Assembly: GCA_037893245.1 (NCBI GenBank)
Contig: JBAIAA010000117.1
Span: 1,922,001-1,986,000, forward strand
Direction: 5' to 3'
DNA length: 64,000 nucleotides
From: Crossaster papposus
Taxonomy: Eukaryota > Echinodermata > Asteroidea > Velatida > Solasteridae
Shown here: in pieces, positions 1 to 11,246 of the stretch
How positions within the stretch are numbered: the stretch's first letter is position 1
Layout: every line of letters begins with the position of its first letter
The notes under the pieces: model-generated
The model's input: only the letters and a program-made list of their open reading frames with translations
What the model was told of the DNA's origin: nothing
The model's database searches: none
Program-made: the position numbers and the translations under genes

Positions 1-8
1 AAATCCAT

Positions 9-914
9 TTGTTTTTGCAACGACAATTTCAGGAACTTCTGTTTAATCTATTTATTAATGACATTTCTCATAACTTGACCACAAATTGTGCACTCTTTGC
101 GGATGATACACTCCTCTATCAGCCAATTCACTCAACCCAAGATGAACTCTCCCTCCAGTCGAACCTGACTATACTTGAACAATGGAGTAATCTCAATCGC
201 ATGCAGCTGAATTTCAAGAAAACCAAGGTCATGCACATATCCAGATCCAGGAAACCAGCAGTTCTTCCAAGTTACATTCTCCATGGTCAACCGCTCAGTT
301 TTACACCTAAATTCAAATATCTTGGGGTTATCATCAACGATTCACTTAACTGGAACGATCACGTCGATACCATTGTTAAAAAGGCCAATAAGACATTAGG
401 CTTTATCTGGCAGATTGCTGGTGGTGCTTCGACCAAGGCTTTGACATCACTCTATCGTTCACTTGTCTTGCCAGTACTTGAATATGGATTGCCAGCGTGG
501 TCCCCTGACACAGCATCTAATGCAGCCAAACTCGAGAGAGTGCAGAGAAGAGCAAGTAGGATGTGTCTTAAACAGCCCAAAGGTGCCATGTCATATGAGG
601 ACCGAACACATGCTTTGAATTGGATGACCTTAGATGCTCGTAGACAAAAGCACATTGTTTCCTTTACAGTCAAAGTCCTATTTAATTTAGTGAACTGTCA
701 ATCAGTGAAGGTCAACACTGTAGTTAACACTCGACACCAGGATTCTCTGTTTTTTTGTCATCACTATGCCAGAACTCAAACCTTGAAAAACACACCTGGC
801 CATGTTTTCCCCCGAATCTGGAGTAGTTTGCCATCACATATAAGGGACTCTCTTTTGGTTGAATCTTTTTCACAATTCAACACCAGATTATCTAATCATT
901 TTAAAGAGTGTTAA
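9..914 (+). pseudogene. LINE reverse transcriptase, C-terminal part
   Basis: This frame is open to the left edge of the window and ends at 914. It reads as the palm and thumb of a non-LTR reverse transcriptase. The catalytic box is FADDTLLY near residue 29, followed by a KYLGV-type box (FKYLGVIIND) and the LPVLEYGLPAW region near residue 155. There is no true start because the protein continues upstream. The residues just before the catalytic box do not read as the usual PQGS-type motif, so there is probably a frame change at the very left. It would copy the element RNA at the insertion site by target-primed reverse transcription. I list it as a decayed or partial copy; an intact C-terminus is also possible. 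Confidence 0.72.
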
Positions 915-1025
915 GCTATTCATGTTTTTATACAAATAATTAAGGTTTGCGAGTGCAAAAGTGGTTTCATGGGGTGACAAATGGAAAGTTCTCTGCTGAA
1001 GGAGTAAAATGTCACTAAATATTTG

Positions 1026-1400
1026 CTAGGGTGTTTGTGTTTTGTATTGTTTTGTGTAAAATTGTTTTGTGTTTAGTTGTTTTGTGTTAGTTTGTTTTGT
1101 GTCTAGTTGTTTTGTTTTGTGTTAGTTAATTTGTTTTGTTTTGTGTTTAGTTGTTTTGTGTTGTTTTGTTTTGTGTTTAGTTGTTTTGTGTTGTGTTGTT
1201 TTTGTGTTAATTTGTTTTGTTTTGTGTTTATTTGTTTTGTGTTGTGTTGTTTTTGTGTTAATTTGTTTTGTTTTGTGTTTAGTTGTTTTGTGTTTTGTTG
1301 TTTTTGTGTTAATTTTTTTTGTTTTGTGTTAATTTGTTTAGTTTTGTGTTTAGTAGTTCTGTGTTAAGTTGTTTTGTGTGTTTGTTTGGTTTAGTTTTTT
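1026..1400 (+). repeat. TTTTGTGTTAGTTG-type simple repeat array
   Basis: About 375 bases of imperfect repeats of TTTTGTG joined to TTAGTTG or TTAATTTG. Short open frames across it (for example 1107-1367) encode only F, C, V and L and are not genes. It lies in the 3' untranslated region of the LINE. Confidence 0.85.
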
Positions 1401-1772
1401 CTATTTGTTACGACTATATAATATTTGTTTTACGTCAGCTTTTCTTGCCATTGATAAATTGTAAAACTTGTAATTTAAAAAAACGTGAAATTTTGTCAAT
1501 TTTATTCACTATCATTTAATCATCCTTTTCTTGTTTTAATTTAAAGTTGTAATTCCTGTAAAGTTGTAATATTTATCGAGATTTTATTTGTTTGTATGTT
1601 ACCATTCGAGTAAGGATTGACAGGCTTTCGAGTCACAGTGTTTAATTATACTTTTGTCAATCCTGGCCAGCTGGAATTGGATTGTTTTTGTTTAGTTAAA
1701 TCTGTTAATTTTGTGAATTGTTTGTTGTATGTTGCTATTGGCCGAATAAATAATAATAATAATAATAATAAG

Positions 1773-2284
1773 TATCAGGAAGTGTTTGAAAGGAAATCAT
1801 AAAAATAAAGAAGGGCTTTCAAATTAATTGGGGGACAATCTTCATCTTTCACTCTGCGTCACTGACAGTTTGGGTGCTGTACTGTATATGTACTCGCCCA
1901 GACTGAATAGCAGTTTTAGCACACATCAATCATTAATTATGTAATATTTCAGTAATATTTGTTAGCTCTGTCTATGTTAGTGTTTACTCAGGGTGCAGCT
2001 TTAGAATTTAAGTACAACAAGTAGGCCTAGGCCTAAATCGTGTAAATAAACGTGTTAATAATGTTATTGTTAAATTTATCAATCATTGTGCGTTGTTTTC
2101 TTTCGTTTATATTCTTCTGCTCAATTCAATTAATATACACAACTCACAAGCATGAAAAGTTGTATGGCCCCACAGTAAGAGTAAGAGTACAATCTGTGCT
2201 ATTGCTAATGTAAATGCGGCATACGTTCATCAGTAAAAAAAAACCAGGTATTTTTTTCACTTATTTTATGGAAATCATTCGGTC
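1773..2284. other. No gene or repeat recognised
   Basis: AT-rich sequence between the LINE tail and the foldback repeat. It contains a palindromic TAGGCCTAGGCCTA stretch near 2022. I see no coding or RNA signal. Confidence 0.5.
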
Positions 2285-2700
2285 TCAAACTCAGCATGCA
2301 GGTTAATTTATAGTGCATCGATATTTCGCTAAAATTAGGACTTTTTCCGTCAGGTGTAATTTGTCTCTAAATCTGCGTTATAAATTTTCAAACAAATTCA
2401 CAATAAACGCAAAACAATAAGGCGGATCAAGTCTGCGCAGGCGCGGCGTGCGAAGCTCGTCGCACTGAACAACAGAGGCGCACGCTGTTGTTCGGTGTGA
2501 CGAACTGTGTACGCCTGCGCAAACTTGATCTGCCATATTGTTTTACGTTTATTGCGATTTTTTTTTGAAACTTCATAATAATTTATAAATTATAACGCAG
2601 ATTTAAAGACAAATTACACCAGACGGAACCACCGAAAAGTCATAATTTTAGCGAAATATCGATGCGCTATAATAAACGAACTTGCATCCCAAATTTGAAA
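2285..2700. repeat. Foldback (long inverted repeat) element
   Basis: Two arms of roughly 190-210 bases face each other around a centre near 2479. The left arm from about 2294 reads GCATGCAGGTTAATTTATAG and the right arm ends near 2687 with its diverged complement. The innermost stem, GAACAACAG at 2467-2475 against CTGTTGTTC at 2484-2492, leaves an 8-base loop. The core (about 2430-2520) is GC- and CpG-rich while the outer arms are AT-rich. The right arm is about 20 bases longer through small insertions. This fits a non-autonomous foldback transposon; I could not define a target-site duplication. Confidence 0.7.
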
Positions 2701-3309
2701 AATAGGGGCCCTATATAATACTGACATAATAAACTGAACTTACCGTGAAAACAATTTAGATTTGCCGACCATGCCGACGACAAATATGGCGATGGCACGC
2801 ACGCACGCTACGTATTGTACATATACGGCGCGCATGCATGTACATGTACGTACGTGTTTGAATCCTTCGTTTTTCAGCAGCTTTTTGCTACGGAAATAAC
2901 AATGGCCCACAGAAGCTATGATTTTTAAGATGTTTAGTAAGCTTTGCAACGTCGACTAGTGAACAGTTTGTTAATAAATCCACCGGAGACAACGATTTAT
3001 TTGCCATTTTATGAAGGGCCAAGAACGAACCCGCGCAATCTAACGGTTTTCGTTCGAATCGCTGGTACGTTCGCAAGACCACTCAAATTCGTATTTCCTC
3101 AAACACACGACACCAGCCAAGAAGTTTATAAATAATTCATGAGTTTCTTTGTTAAATGTCTTATTTGCATGACTCATGCCCGCCTCAGAAGGTCACGTGA
3201 CCCTTGTTTTGGTGCTCTTGTTATTTAAAAACAAGACGCGCAAACAAAGTGTAATCACGCCCATTGAATGTGACGTCATAAAACATAGATTACCAACAGA
3301 GGGCGCACT
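2701..3309. other. No gene recognised
   Basis: Sequence between the foldback element and the gypsy element. It includes alternating purine-pyrimidine stretches near 2800-2850 (GCATGCATGTACATGTACG type). Open frames here are short and look random. Confidence 0.45.
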
Positions 3310-3613
3310 TTTCACAACGCTGAAACAGCCGTGTGCTATGAAGACAATAGGTGTGGCAAATGTAGACTTACGGATAGGCAGGACCGCTTGTCCAGTGCGA
3401 GCGGTTTTTGCCAAGATCAAAACAAAAGGAATTCTAGGGATGGATTTTCTGCTACCAACTGGAGGGACATTGGACTTCAACAATTGCGAACTCATACTCC
3501 ACGGAGAGCACGTACGGTGCACGACTAGATTGGGAAGGAATCTGCATGCCCGGGTGGTTGTTACATAAACAACTGTTATCCCGCCAGGGCATGAGGCGCT
3601 GGTTCCGGGGAAG

Positions 3614-5284
3614 GTGACCTGTGAGATCCAGGCAGGCGAACTAGGAATGATAGAACCGATTGACGGAGGTGGAGAGCTGGCTAAAAAGGGATTGATTCTG
3701 GCCAGGACATTGGTAAAAGGAAAGAAAGGAGAGGACGTTCTTGCATTGCGGTTGCTAAATCCTGGTAGCCGGGAGTGCATTGTTCGTTCGGGAACGACGG
3801 CCGGATGCCTCACAGGGGTAGCCGAGGAAGATGTGCAGGAGGCCCGGGAAGTTGCTAGAGGAGGCGCAACCCCGGAAGTAGATATTCCTGCCCACCTTGC
3901 GGATCTCTGGAGGCGCAGTGTGGAAAATCTTGAGCCTCAGTATCACTACACAGTGGCTCGATTACTCACTGACTTTTCGGATGTATTCTCAGAAGGTGAC
4001 CACGACATCGGGAGATGTGACTGGGTGAAACACAGTATAGACACTGGAAACACACGACCTATCAGGCAGAGGCCTCGACGACAACCATTGTGTAAGCAAG
4101 GAGAGATTGACCAGCAGGTACAGGACTTGTTGAAGAGGGGGCGGATTACACCATCGGACAGCCCTTGGTCCTCAAATGTAGTACTGGTCAGGAAGAAAGA
4201 TGGGAGCCAACGGTTTTGCGTCGACTACCGTAGACTCAATGAAGTAACGATGAAGGATGCCTACCCCGTCCCCCGAATAGACGACACTTTGGACGCGTTG
4301 TCAGGTGCAAGGTGGTTTTCGACCCTTGACCTTGCATCTGGCTACTGGCAAGTGGAGCTGGACGAGGATGCCAAACAGAAGTCAGCCTTTGTGGTGCGCG
4401 GGGGCTTGTACAGCTGGAGGGTCATGCCCTTTGGCTTGTGCAACGCCCCTGCCACCTTTGAGAGGTTGATGGAAAGAGTTGTAGCGGGACTGCAGTGGGA
4501 AACACTGTTAGTTTACCTCGATGACGTCATTGTATACGGGAGGAGCGTCCTGGAGGAGGTACAGCGCTTACGTGAGGTGCTGCAGAGACTCAGACTTGCG
4601 GGATTAAAGTTGAAGCCGAAAAAGTGCTTTCTTTTCAAGGAAGCCGTGAAATATCTTGGACATGTAGTTTCCAAGGACGGGATCTCGACCGACCCGGATA
4701 AGGTTGAGGCAGTCAAATCATGGCCTACACCTACCAACGTAAAGGGGGTGCGGAGTTTCTTAGGACTCGCATCCTACTATCGACGATTTATCAAGGGATT
4801 CGCCAATGTGGCACGCCCACTCCATCGCCTCACAGAGAAAGCACGGGATTTTCTCTGGGATGAGGCCTGTGAGGTTGCATTTCAGACCCTCAAGGGTTTG
4901 TTGCAGGAGGCGCCCATTCTGGCGTACCCGAGGCCCAAAGGTGACTTGGTGCTGGACACGGATGCCAGCGGAGAAGGAATTGGAGCAGTCTTGTCGCAGG
5001 TACAGGAAGGTGAGGAGCGAGTACTCGCATATGCTAGCAGAACTCTTACCCGACAAGAAAGAAACTACTGCGTGACGCGCAGAGAGCTACTGGCCGTGGT
5101 CAACTTTCTCAAACATTTTAAGCAGTACTTATACGGAAGACAGATCACCATACGGACCGACCATGCCGCGCTGCGGTGGCTTGTAAACTTCAAGAACCCA
5201 GAAGGGCAGGTAGCTCGGTGGATACAGCTGATTGGAGAGTACAACTACGTGATCGTGCATCGTCCTGGGAAAAAACCATGGTAA
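3614..5284 (+). pseudogene. pol: gypsy pol: reverse transcriptase and RNase H region
   Basis: Fossil pol segment. It holds the linker after the protease, the reverse transcriptase with motifs SDSPWSSNVVLVRKKDGS, LDLASGYWQVEL and YLDDVIVYG, the connection ([12 protein letters not shown]), and the RNase H with [15 protein letters not shown] and RTDHAALRW. These are the standard Metaviridae motifs. Part of a broken element; no intact polyprotein is claimed. Confidence 0.85.
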
Positions 5285-7795
5285 CGCAGACGGACTGTCA
5301 TGCAAGCCATGTAGCCAGTGTGGCCGGACCAACGAACCTCAGCCAGAGGCACAGGCTGTTGCTGCAGAGGCAGCCAGTCTGCCAAGGGAGGGCAGTCCCT
5401 CAGCTCAGGAGGAGGAAGCGGCGACTCGGATGTTGCGAGTGGAGCCAAACATCGACATGGAGGAGATTTCCGAAGCCCAGTTTCGAGACCCCACTCTTTG
5501 TGGAATAGTAGACTGTAAACGGAAATTAAGAGAACGCCCAAGCTGGAGCCAGGCTCAAGCACATGGCATCTTGGACAAGATTTACTGGGGACAGTGGGAA
5601 CGCCTGGAACTACGAGGGTCAGTGCTGTGCAGAAAGTGGGAATCCTACGATGGGAAGGACATAGAGTGGACAATTATCCTGCCACGGGAATATAGAGAGG
5701 CAGTAATGAAGGAGCTACATGGTGGAGTAATAGGTGGACACTTTGGCGTAGAACGTACGCTGGCCAAGGTGCGGACCCGATACTACTGGGCTGGGATGGC
5801 GGTAGACGTAAGGTCATTTTGCCGTAAATGTGACAGGTGCGCTCAGCGGAAGTCGCCACCCAGAAAAAGTAGGGCACCACTGCAGCAGCTTCAGGTGGAC
5901 ATGCCAATGGACAGAGTTGCTTTAGACCTCGTGGGACCATTGCCAAAGAGTGAGAACGGCAACAAGTGGATCCTCGTGGTGGGGGATTACCTAACCAAAT
6001 GGGTGGAGTCGTATGCACTGCCGGATAGCACTGCCGAAACAGTAGCCAGAGCCTTCGTGGAGAATTTCGTTTGCCGGTTCGGAGTTCCAAGAGAATTACA
6101 CTCCGATCAAGGCAGGAATTTTGAGTCTGCGATATTCGCGGAAATGTGCAAGATTCTGGGCATTGAGAAAACACGAACAGTAGCATACAATCCCAAGTCG
6201 GACGGCCTCATAGAACGATTGTGAAATATCTTGGACATGTAGTTTCCAAGGACGGGATCTCGACCGACCCGGATAAGGTTGAGGCAGTCAAATCATGGCC
6301 TACACCTACCAACGTAAAGGGGGTGCGGAGTTTCTTAGGACTCGCATCCTACTATCGACGATTTATCAAGGGATTCGCCGATGTGGCACGCCCACTCCAT
6401 CGCCTCACAGAGAAAGCACGGGATTTTCTCTGGGATGAGGCCTGTGAGGTTGCATTTCAGACCCTCAAGGGTTTGTTGCAGGAGGCGCCCATTCTGGCGT
6501 ACCCGAGGCCCAAAGGTGACTTGGTGCTGGACACGGATGCCAGCGGAGAAGGAATTGGAGCAGTCTTGTCGCAGGTACAGGAAGGTGAGGAGCGAGTACT
6601 CGCATATGCTAGCAGAACTCTTACCCGACAAGAAAGAAACTACTGCGTGACGCGCAGAGAGCTACTGGCCGTGGTCAACTTTCTCAAACATTTTAAGCAG
6701 TACTTATACGGAAGACAGATCACCATACGGACCGACCATGCCGCGCTGCGGTGGCTTGTAAACTTCAAGAACCCAGAAGGGCAGGTAGCTCGGTGGATAC
6801 AGCTGATTGGAGAGTACAACTACGTGATCGTGCATCGTCCTGGGAAAAAACCATGGTAACGCAGACGGACTGTCATGCAAGCCATGTAGCCAGTGTGGCC
6901 GGACCAACGAACCTCAGCCAGAGGCACAGGCTGTTGCTGCAGAGGCAGCCAGTCTGCCAAGGGAGGGCAGTCCCTCAGCTCAGGAGGAGGAAGCGGCGAC
7001 TCGGATGTTGCGAGTGGAGCCAAACATCGACATGGAGGAGATTTCCGAAGCCCAGTTTCGAGACCCCACTCTTTGTGGAATAGTAGACTGTAAACGGAAA
7101 TTAAGAGAACGCCCAAGCTGGAGCCAGGCTCAAGCACATGGCATCTTGGACAAGATTTACTGGGGACAGTGGGAACGCCTGGAACTACGAGGGTCAGTGC
7201 TGTGCAGAAAGTGGGAATCCTACGATGGGAAGGACATAGAGTGGACAATTATCCTGCCACGGGAATATAGAGAGGCAGTAATGAAGGAGCTACATGGTGG
7301 AGTAATAGGTGGACACTTTGGCGTAGAACGTACGCTGGCCAAGGTGCGGACCCGATACTACTGGGCTGGGATGGCGGTAGACGTAAGGTCATTTTGCCGT
7401 AAATGTGACAGGTGCGCTCAGCGGAAGTCGCCACCCAGAAAAAGTAGGGCACCACTGCAGCAGCTTCAGGTGGACATGCCAATGGACAGAGTTGCTTTAG
7501 ACCTCGTGGGACCATTGCCAAAGAGTGAGAACGGCAACAAGTGGATCCTCGTGGTGGGGGATTACCTAACCAAATGGGTGGAGTCGTATGCACTGCCGGA
7601 TAGCACTGCCGAAACAGTAGCCAGAGCCTTCGTGGAGAATTTCGTTTGCCGGTTCGGAGTTCCAAGAGAATTACACTCCGATCAAGGCAGGAATTTTGAG
7701 TCTGCGATATTCGCGGAAATGTGCAAGATTCTGGGCATTGAGAAAACACGAACAGTAGCATACAATCCCAAGTCGGACGGCCTCATAGAACGATT
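4646..7795 (+). repeat. Tandem pair of near-identical 1,575-base pol segments
   Basis: Bases 4646-6220 and 6221-7795 are two head-to-tail copies of the same RNase H and integrase segment, offset 1,575 bases. By eye I found only a single difference in the proteins they encode (FANVARPL against FADVARPL). No microhomology is obvious at the junction. Either a very recent duplication or an assembly artefact in a heterozygous genome would explain it. Confidence 0.93.
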
Positions 7796-8619
7796 TAATC
7801 GAACTCTTCTGAACATCATTTCGATGATGATTGACCCTGCTCGGAACCAGAAGGATTGGGACCAACAGCTAGCATTTGCTACGTGTGCGTACCGGTCTGT
7901 CCCGCAAGAGTCAACGGGCGAAACACCCAACATGCTTATGTTGGGCCGGGAAGTAAGGTTGCCGGTTGACTTAACCACGGAGACACTTGGAGCGGAGGGC
8001 GAGGTTCCCGACACAGATTTTGGAGAAGATCTACGCCATCGAATGGGGGGCAGCTCACGACAGGGCAAGGCAGAAGCTCAAGAAGAGTGCGAGACACCAG
8101 AAGAAGACATATGACAGGAGGACGGCTGGAGCTGGCTTCGAGGAGGGCCAGTTTGTCTGGCTGTTTGTCCATGCTAGGAAAAAGGGGGTCTCTCCGAAGT
8201 TGGCCTCTCGTTGGAAGGGCCCCTATCTGATACTCACGAAGTTGTCAGATGTCACTTACCGGATCCAGCAGCAACCTAGGGGGAAGATGCAAATAGTACA
8301 CTTTGATCGACTCAAGCTGTACCAGGGCACCCCTCTGCAGGCATGGCAGCCCCGCCCGCGGAGACGGCAGGCAGTCATAGATAACTTGGACTCTGACCAA
8401 ACGACACCGGACAGTCCCACAGACATACATGACGAACCGCCGGAGACCTGTGAAGACCAGGACTCCGAAACTAGTGCGAACCGTGGAGGAAACTCTGGGG
8501 ACACTGATAATACGGACGTTGACCAGCGAGAGGCGCGCGGTCGAGACGAGGACAGGGAGACGGCGCCTCCGAGGCGTAACCCGACTCGGACAAGGAGGCT
8601 ACCTTGCCGTCTCAGATAG
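7005..8619 (+). pseudogene. gypsy pol: integrase and GPY/F region
   Basis: Fossil integrase segment. The zinc-binding HHCC domain is seen around HGGVIGGHFGVER and CRKCDRC. The core has LDLVGPLPKSENGNK, LHSDQGRNFES and a [14 protein letters not shown] end. The C-terminal part contains WKGPYLILTKLSDVTYRI, a GPY/F module, then HFDRLKLYQG and a tail rich in R, P, T and D. An integrase of this kind inserts the element DNA copy into the genome. The element is broken. Confidence 0.82.
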
Positions 8620-8747
8620 ACGTATAAACAGACAATAAGGGACAGGAGGGAGTGTAAATAGTTGTAGCTCTTGTTATAAACAAGACATATTGTGGAAACA
8701 TTGGACTTAACATTATTTTTTGTATATATCTCCATTGCAATCAAACA

Positions 8748-9671
8748 ATGGCGGACTCGAGACGGAAGCGGAGGACCTTCCCTTGCAGCGTATGCCAGGC
8801 TGAATTCCATCAGAGGAGGAGCCTAAACCGACACATACAAACGGAGCACGGTCCCAAGCTATACTGCTGGTGTGGGCGATGTGACTTTAAATACAATCGT
8901 AAGGACAACCTACGGAGACACTACCACCAGGAGCATGCGACTTTCGTCGCCGAGGTGGAGTCAATTCCACTGGAGACGGAGCAGGAGAGGGCCGGGCGAG
9001 TCTGTACGGAGAACGCACCTCAGGAAACCGCACCGAAGGAGGGAACGCCGAAGAGGGCCAGTCATGTGAAGACTGTAAGGGATATCGGAGATGCTTTGAG
9101 CTGGCAGGAGGTGAAGGTAATGATGAGGCAAGAGAGGAAAGGCCGAGCAGCAGCGGCCTTGGGAAAATGCCCTGAGGATGAGCCGGAGGTGAAACGCAGA
9201 CGAGTCACCGACTCACCAGGCGGGCCTCCTGGGCCTATGGTTGCTAAAGACGCGCAGAACGACGGACCTCTGAACCTGACACGCGACCGGTCCCTTGCAG
9301 CTCCTGCGGAGATCTCACTGTCTCCCGCGTCGGTGTCACTCCTGACAGAGGAGACGGTGGTACCCCGAGGCGCACCTAGAGGTGGTAAACCTCTCGCATT
9401 GCTGGCGCAGATGCGACGGCAGGAGGCCGAAGAGGCTGACGATCAGAGTGCGACGGATCCGGAAGAGGGGTCAAGCGCCGACGAAGGGGGAACCACCGAT
9501 CAGCTCAAGCCAGTGGAGCCTATGGCCCTGCAAGATGTCATAAGAGGCCATGTGACACGGGTCACCGAGGTCAGCACCCAGACCAAGTTCAAGAATGGTG
9601 CTAAAGTCAGCGAGACTAGAGTGGGGCGTACCTATCACGTGAAGTTCGACCAGCTGTTTGAGAAGAGTTAG
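8748..9671 (+). CDS. C2H2 zinc-finger accessory protein downstream of gypsy pol
   Basis: A 307-residue open frame starts at an ATG 128 bases after the end of pol, on the same strand. Two C2H2 fingers lie at the N-terminus: C13-C16-H29-H34 and C42-C45-H58-H63 (both C-x2-C-x12-H-x4-H), preceded by a basic stretch (SRRKRR). The rest is low in order and rich in E, K, P and R, with a KRRR nuclear-localisation-like patch near 149 and PLNLT at 174-178, which resembles CtBP-binding motifs of the PxDLS type. It sits where an envelope gene would sit in a retrovirus, but nothing in it looks membrane-bound. I infer a nuclear DNA- or RNA-binding accessory product of the element. A captured host zinc-finger gene is the main alternative. 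I do not recognise a named family. Confidence 0.7.
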   Translation: MADSRRKRRTFPCSVCQAEFHQRRSLNRHIQTEHGPKLYCWCGRCDFKYNRKDNLRRHYHQEHATFVAEVESIPLETEQERAGRVCTENAPQETAPKEGTPKRASHVKTVRDIGDALSWQEVKVMMRQERKGRAAAALGKCPEDEPEVKRRRVTDSPGGPPGPMVAKDAQNDGPLNLTRDRSLAAPAEISLSPASVSLLTEETVVPRGAPRGGKPLALLAQMRRQEAEEADDQSATDPEEGSSADEGGTTDQLKPVEPMALQDVIRGHVTRVTEVSTQTKFKNGAKVSETRVGRTYHVKFDQLFEKS

Positions 9672-10168
9672 ACCGGGCTCAAACAAGCCAACACCTCATC
9701 ACCGGACTAGACCATATCAGTACCTCACTACATAACTTTCTCAAGATTATTACCACGGTACAAGACGCAAACTTTAACCGCTACCTGAACATTTATACGA
9801 GAGCTATATTTTTATACTGGAGTTTTTAACTTTATTCTTATGCTAATTGTTGTTTAACGCTTGCCCTAAAGTTTTATGCGCAGAAAACGCCTCATTATGT
9901 AGTTTAAGTTAAGTTAGGAGAAAGCGTCTATATTATGAGACGCCGGAGGCGAAATAAGGCACTTGATGTTCGTCCAACCTAATTATATGGCGAAGTTAAG
10001 TTAACAAATTCGCCAAATTATGTAAAAGAACCTGATTTTGAGTAAATTTGGAGAGTTCGTTGTTTTGCCAAATGTTTGAGGGTGCATTTCCTAGTAGCAA
10101 TTTGCTTATTATGTCTTGTTGTTTTCAGCTGATTTTGAACGAGGACGTTCAGGCTTGGGAGGGGGTTT
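9672..10168. other. Untranslated region after the zinc-finger ORF; polypurine tract at 10157-10165
   Basis: No further gene is seen. CGCCGGAGGCG-type motifs recur around 9940. GGGAGGGGG at 10157-10165 lies just before TTTTGTAACATT and would serve as a polypurine tract if the LTR starts at 10169. Confidence 0.4.
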
Positions 10169-11096
10169 TGTAACATTATTGGAAATTGCTAGTTTAATAT
10201 TTATATGTCTGCACGATTAGGCGCGCCATAGTGCAGCGCTAACGCTTGAGGGCGTTTTAGCGGCGCAGCATCATGCATAATACGTGGTGTGTGCAGGGAG
10301 TTGCTGGTTAGATCTTGACCGTGGAAGACGTACACGGTAAGCGCTCGTCAAAAGGACGGAAACAAAGGAGGCGAATAGGACGAAAACAGAGGAGGCGCAA
10401 GGAAACTCGTGGCTAGCGTATCGGAGTCAGTGGACTACAGTAAGTATATGTGCTGTCCATGTACTGCTGGAGCGTACGTGGGCCATATACGGGGACTAGG
10501 GCGACACCCGGGACCGACGCCTCCAGTGGGCCGGACAGATAGCCTGCTGGAGTGCTGGACTAACGGGAGGCGTGGAGTCATTGTAGTAGGACTGACGTAG
10601 GACTGACGTGAGGCGCGGAGTCAAGTGGTAGTGACCATCGGGGCCTCTTGCGGATCGCAAGGGCCATAGGAAGGAACGACTACAAGCGGACATCCACGGA
10701 ACTAGCGCTGTCGAGAAGCACTCTGTCTAATTGGGCGAGGCCTCACACACAAGCGCGAGGGTCAAATAAATAAGGAGAAGCGCACCACACTGCTTGAGGC
10801 GTTACTTGAGGCGTTGCTTGAGGCGTTACCTGAGGCGTTGCTTGAGGCGTTACTTGAGGCACAACACACTGCCTGAGGCATTGCTCGAGGCGTTACTAGA
10901 GGCGAAACCACAAGTTAATAAAAGGGATAATAATCAGGGGTTTTCCGTCTTATTTGACATTTAATAAATACTTGGAACGTTCTTCTGTTGTCACTGTGTC
11001 ATAATTATTCTAGTCCGTCCCCGTACTGTCTGTGTCGTGGAGTGGGTGAGTGGTCCGGGAGTGGGTTCAGGCATACGCGGTGGTATATTTCCAACA
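10169..11096 (+). repeat. Possible 3' LTR of the gypsy element
   Basis: A purine run is followed by TGTAACATTATTGG at 10169, and TTTCCAACA ends at 11096, giving the TGT...ACA ends expected of an LTR of about 930 bases. AATAAA-type signals occur near 10766, 10917 and 10965. No second copy is present in the window to prove it, and no target duplication can be tested. Confidence 0.4.
10792..10904 (+). repeat. 12-base tandem repeat, TTGAGGCGTTRC
   Basis: About nine imperfect copies of a 12-base unit with the core GAGGCGTT, some drifted to GAGGCACAACAC. The core GAGGCG also recurs singly through 9940-10420, so the array seems to have grown from a motif already common in this stretch. Confidence 0.8.
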
Positions 11097-11246
11097 AACG
11101 GACCTGCACTTCGGCGCTGTGGGATTACTCGCCCACCAGCGAGTACCTGCCGAGGGACAACCAACCTGGCAAATAGTAAATCCGCCACAATACGATTATA
11201 TTCCAAGTAGGGGCAAGAAATCTAGACAATGATTGACAGCTGACCT

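Larger units (their letters stand above)
1..1772 (+). mobile_element. LINE (CR1/Jockey-like), 3' part with tail
   Basis: The left edge of the window lies inside a non-LTR retrotransposon. It holds the C-terminal half of a reverse transcriptase (to 914), a long AT-rich 3' untranslated region, and a terminal (AAT)n run at about 1747-1772 that fits the microsatellite tail many LINEs end in. A stretch of TTTTGTG-type repeats (1026-1400) sits in the 3' untranslated region. The 5' part lies outside the window. The clade is inferred from the FADDT motif and the closing LPVLEYG-type region and could be any CR1/Jockey-group lineage. Confidence 0.7.
3310..11096 (+). mobile_element. Ty3/gypsy retrotransposon, broken copy
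   Basis: Parts recognised in order: the end of an aspartic protease (about 3330-3560, GILGMDFL-type motif), reverse transcriptase (about 4090-4640, YLDDVIVYG box), RNase H (RTDHAALRW box), integrase with an HHCC zinc finger and a catalytic core (DLVGPLP, SDQGRNF boxes), an integrase C-terminal GPY/F region (about 8200-8310), then a separate C2H2 zinc-finger ORF (8748-9671) and a possible 3' LTR (10169-11096). No gag is seen. An internal pol segment is present twice in tandem. The copy is broken, with a few breaks. The near identity of the repeated segment suggests the last rearrangement is recent. The start is approximate. Confidence 0.85.

Noticed and set aside
1107-1519. Open frames rich in F, C, V and L
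   Set aside because: They are translations of the TTTTGTG simple repeat.
8639-8665. Purine tract GACAGGAGGGAG followed by TGTAAATAG as the start of the gypsy 3' LTR
   Set aside because: It would put the 307-codon zinc-finger ORF inside an LTR of more than 2 kb. The pair GGGAGGGGG/TGTAACA near 10160 with a matching end at 11096 fits better, though neither is proven.
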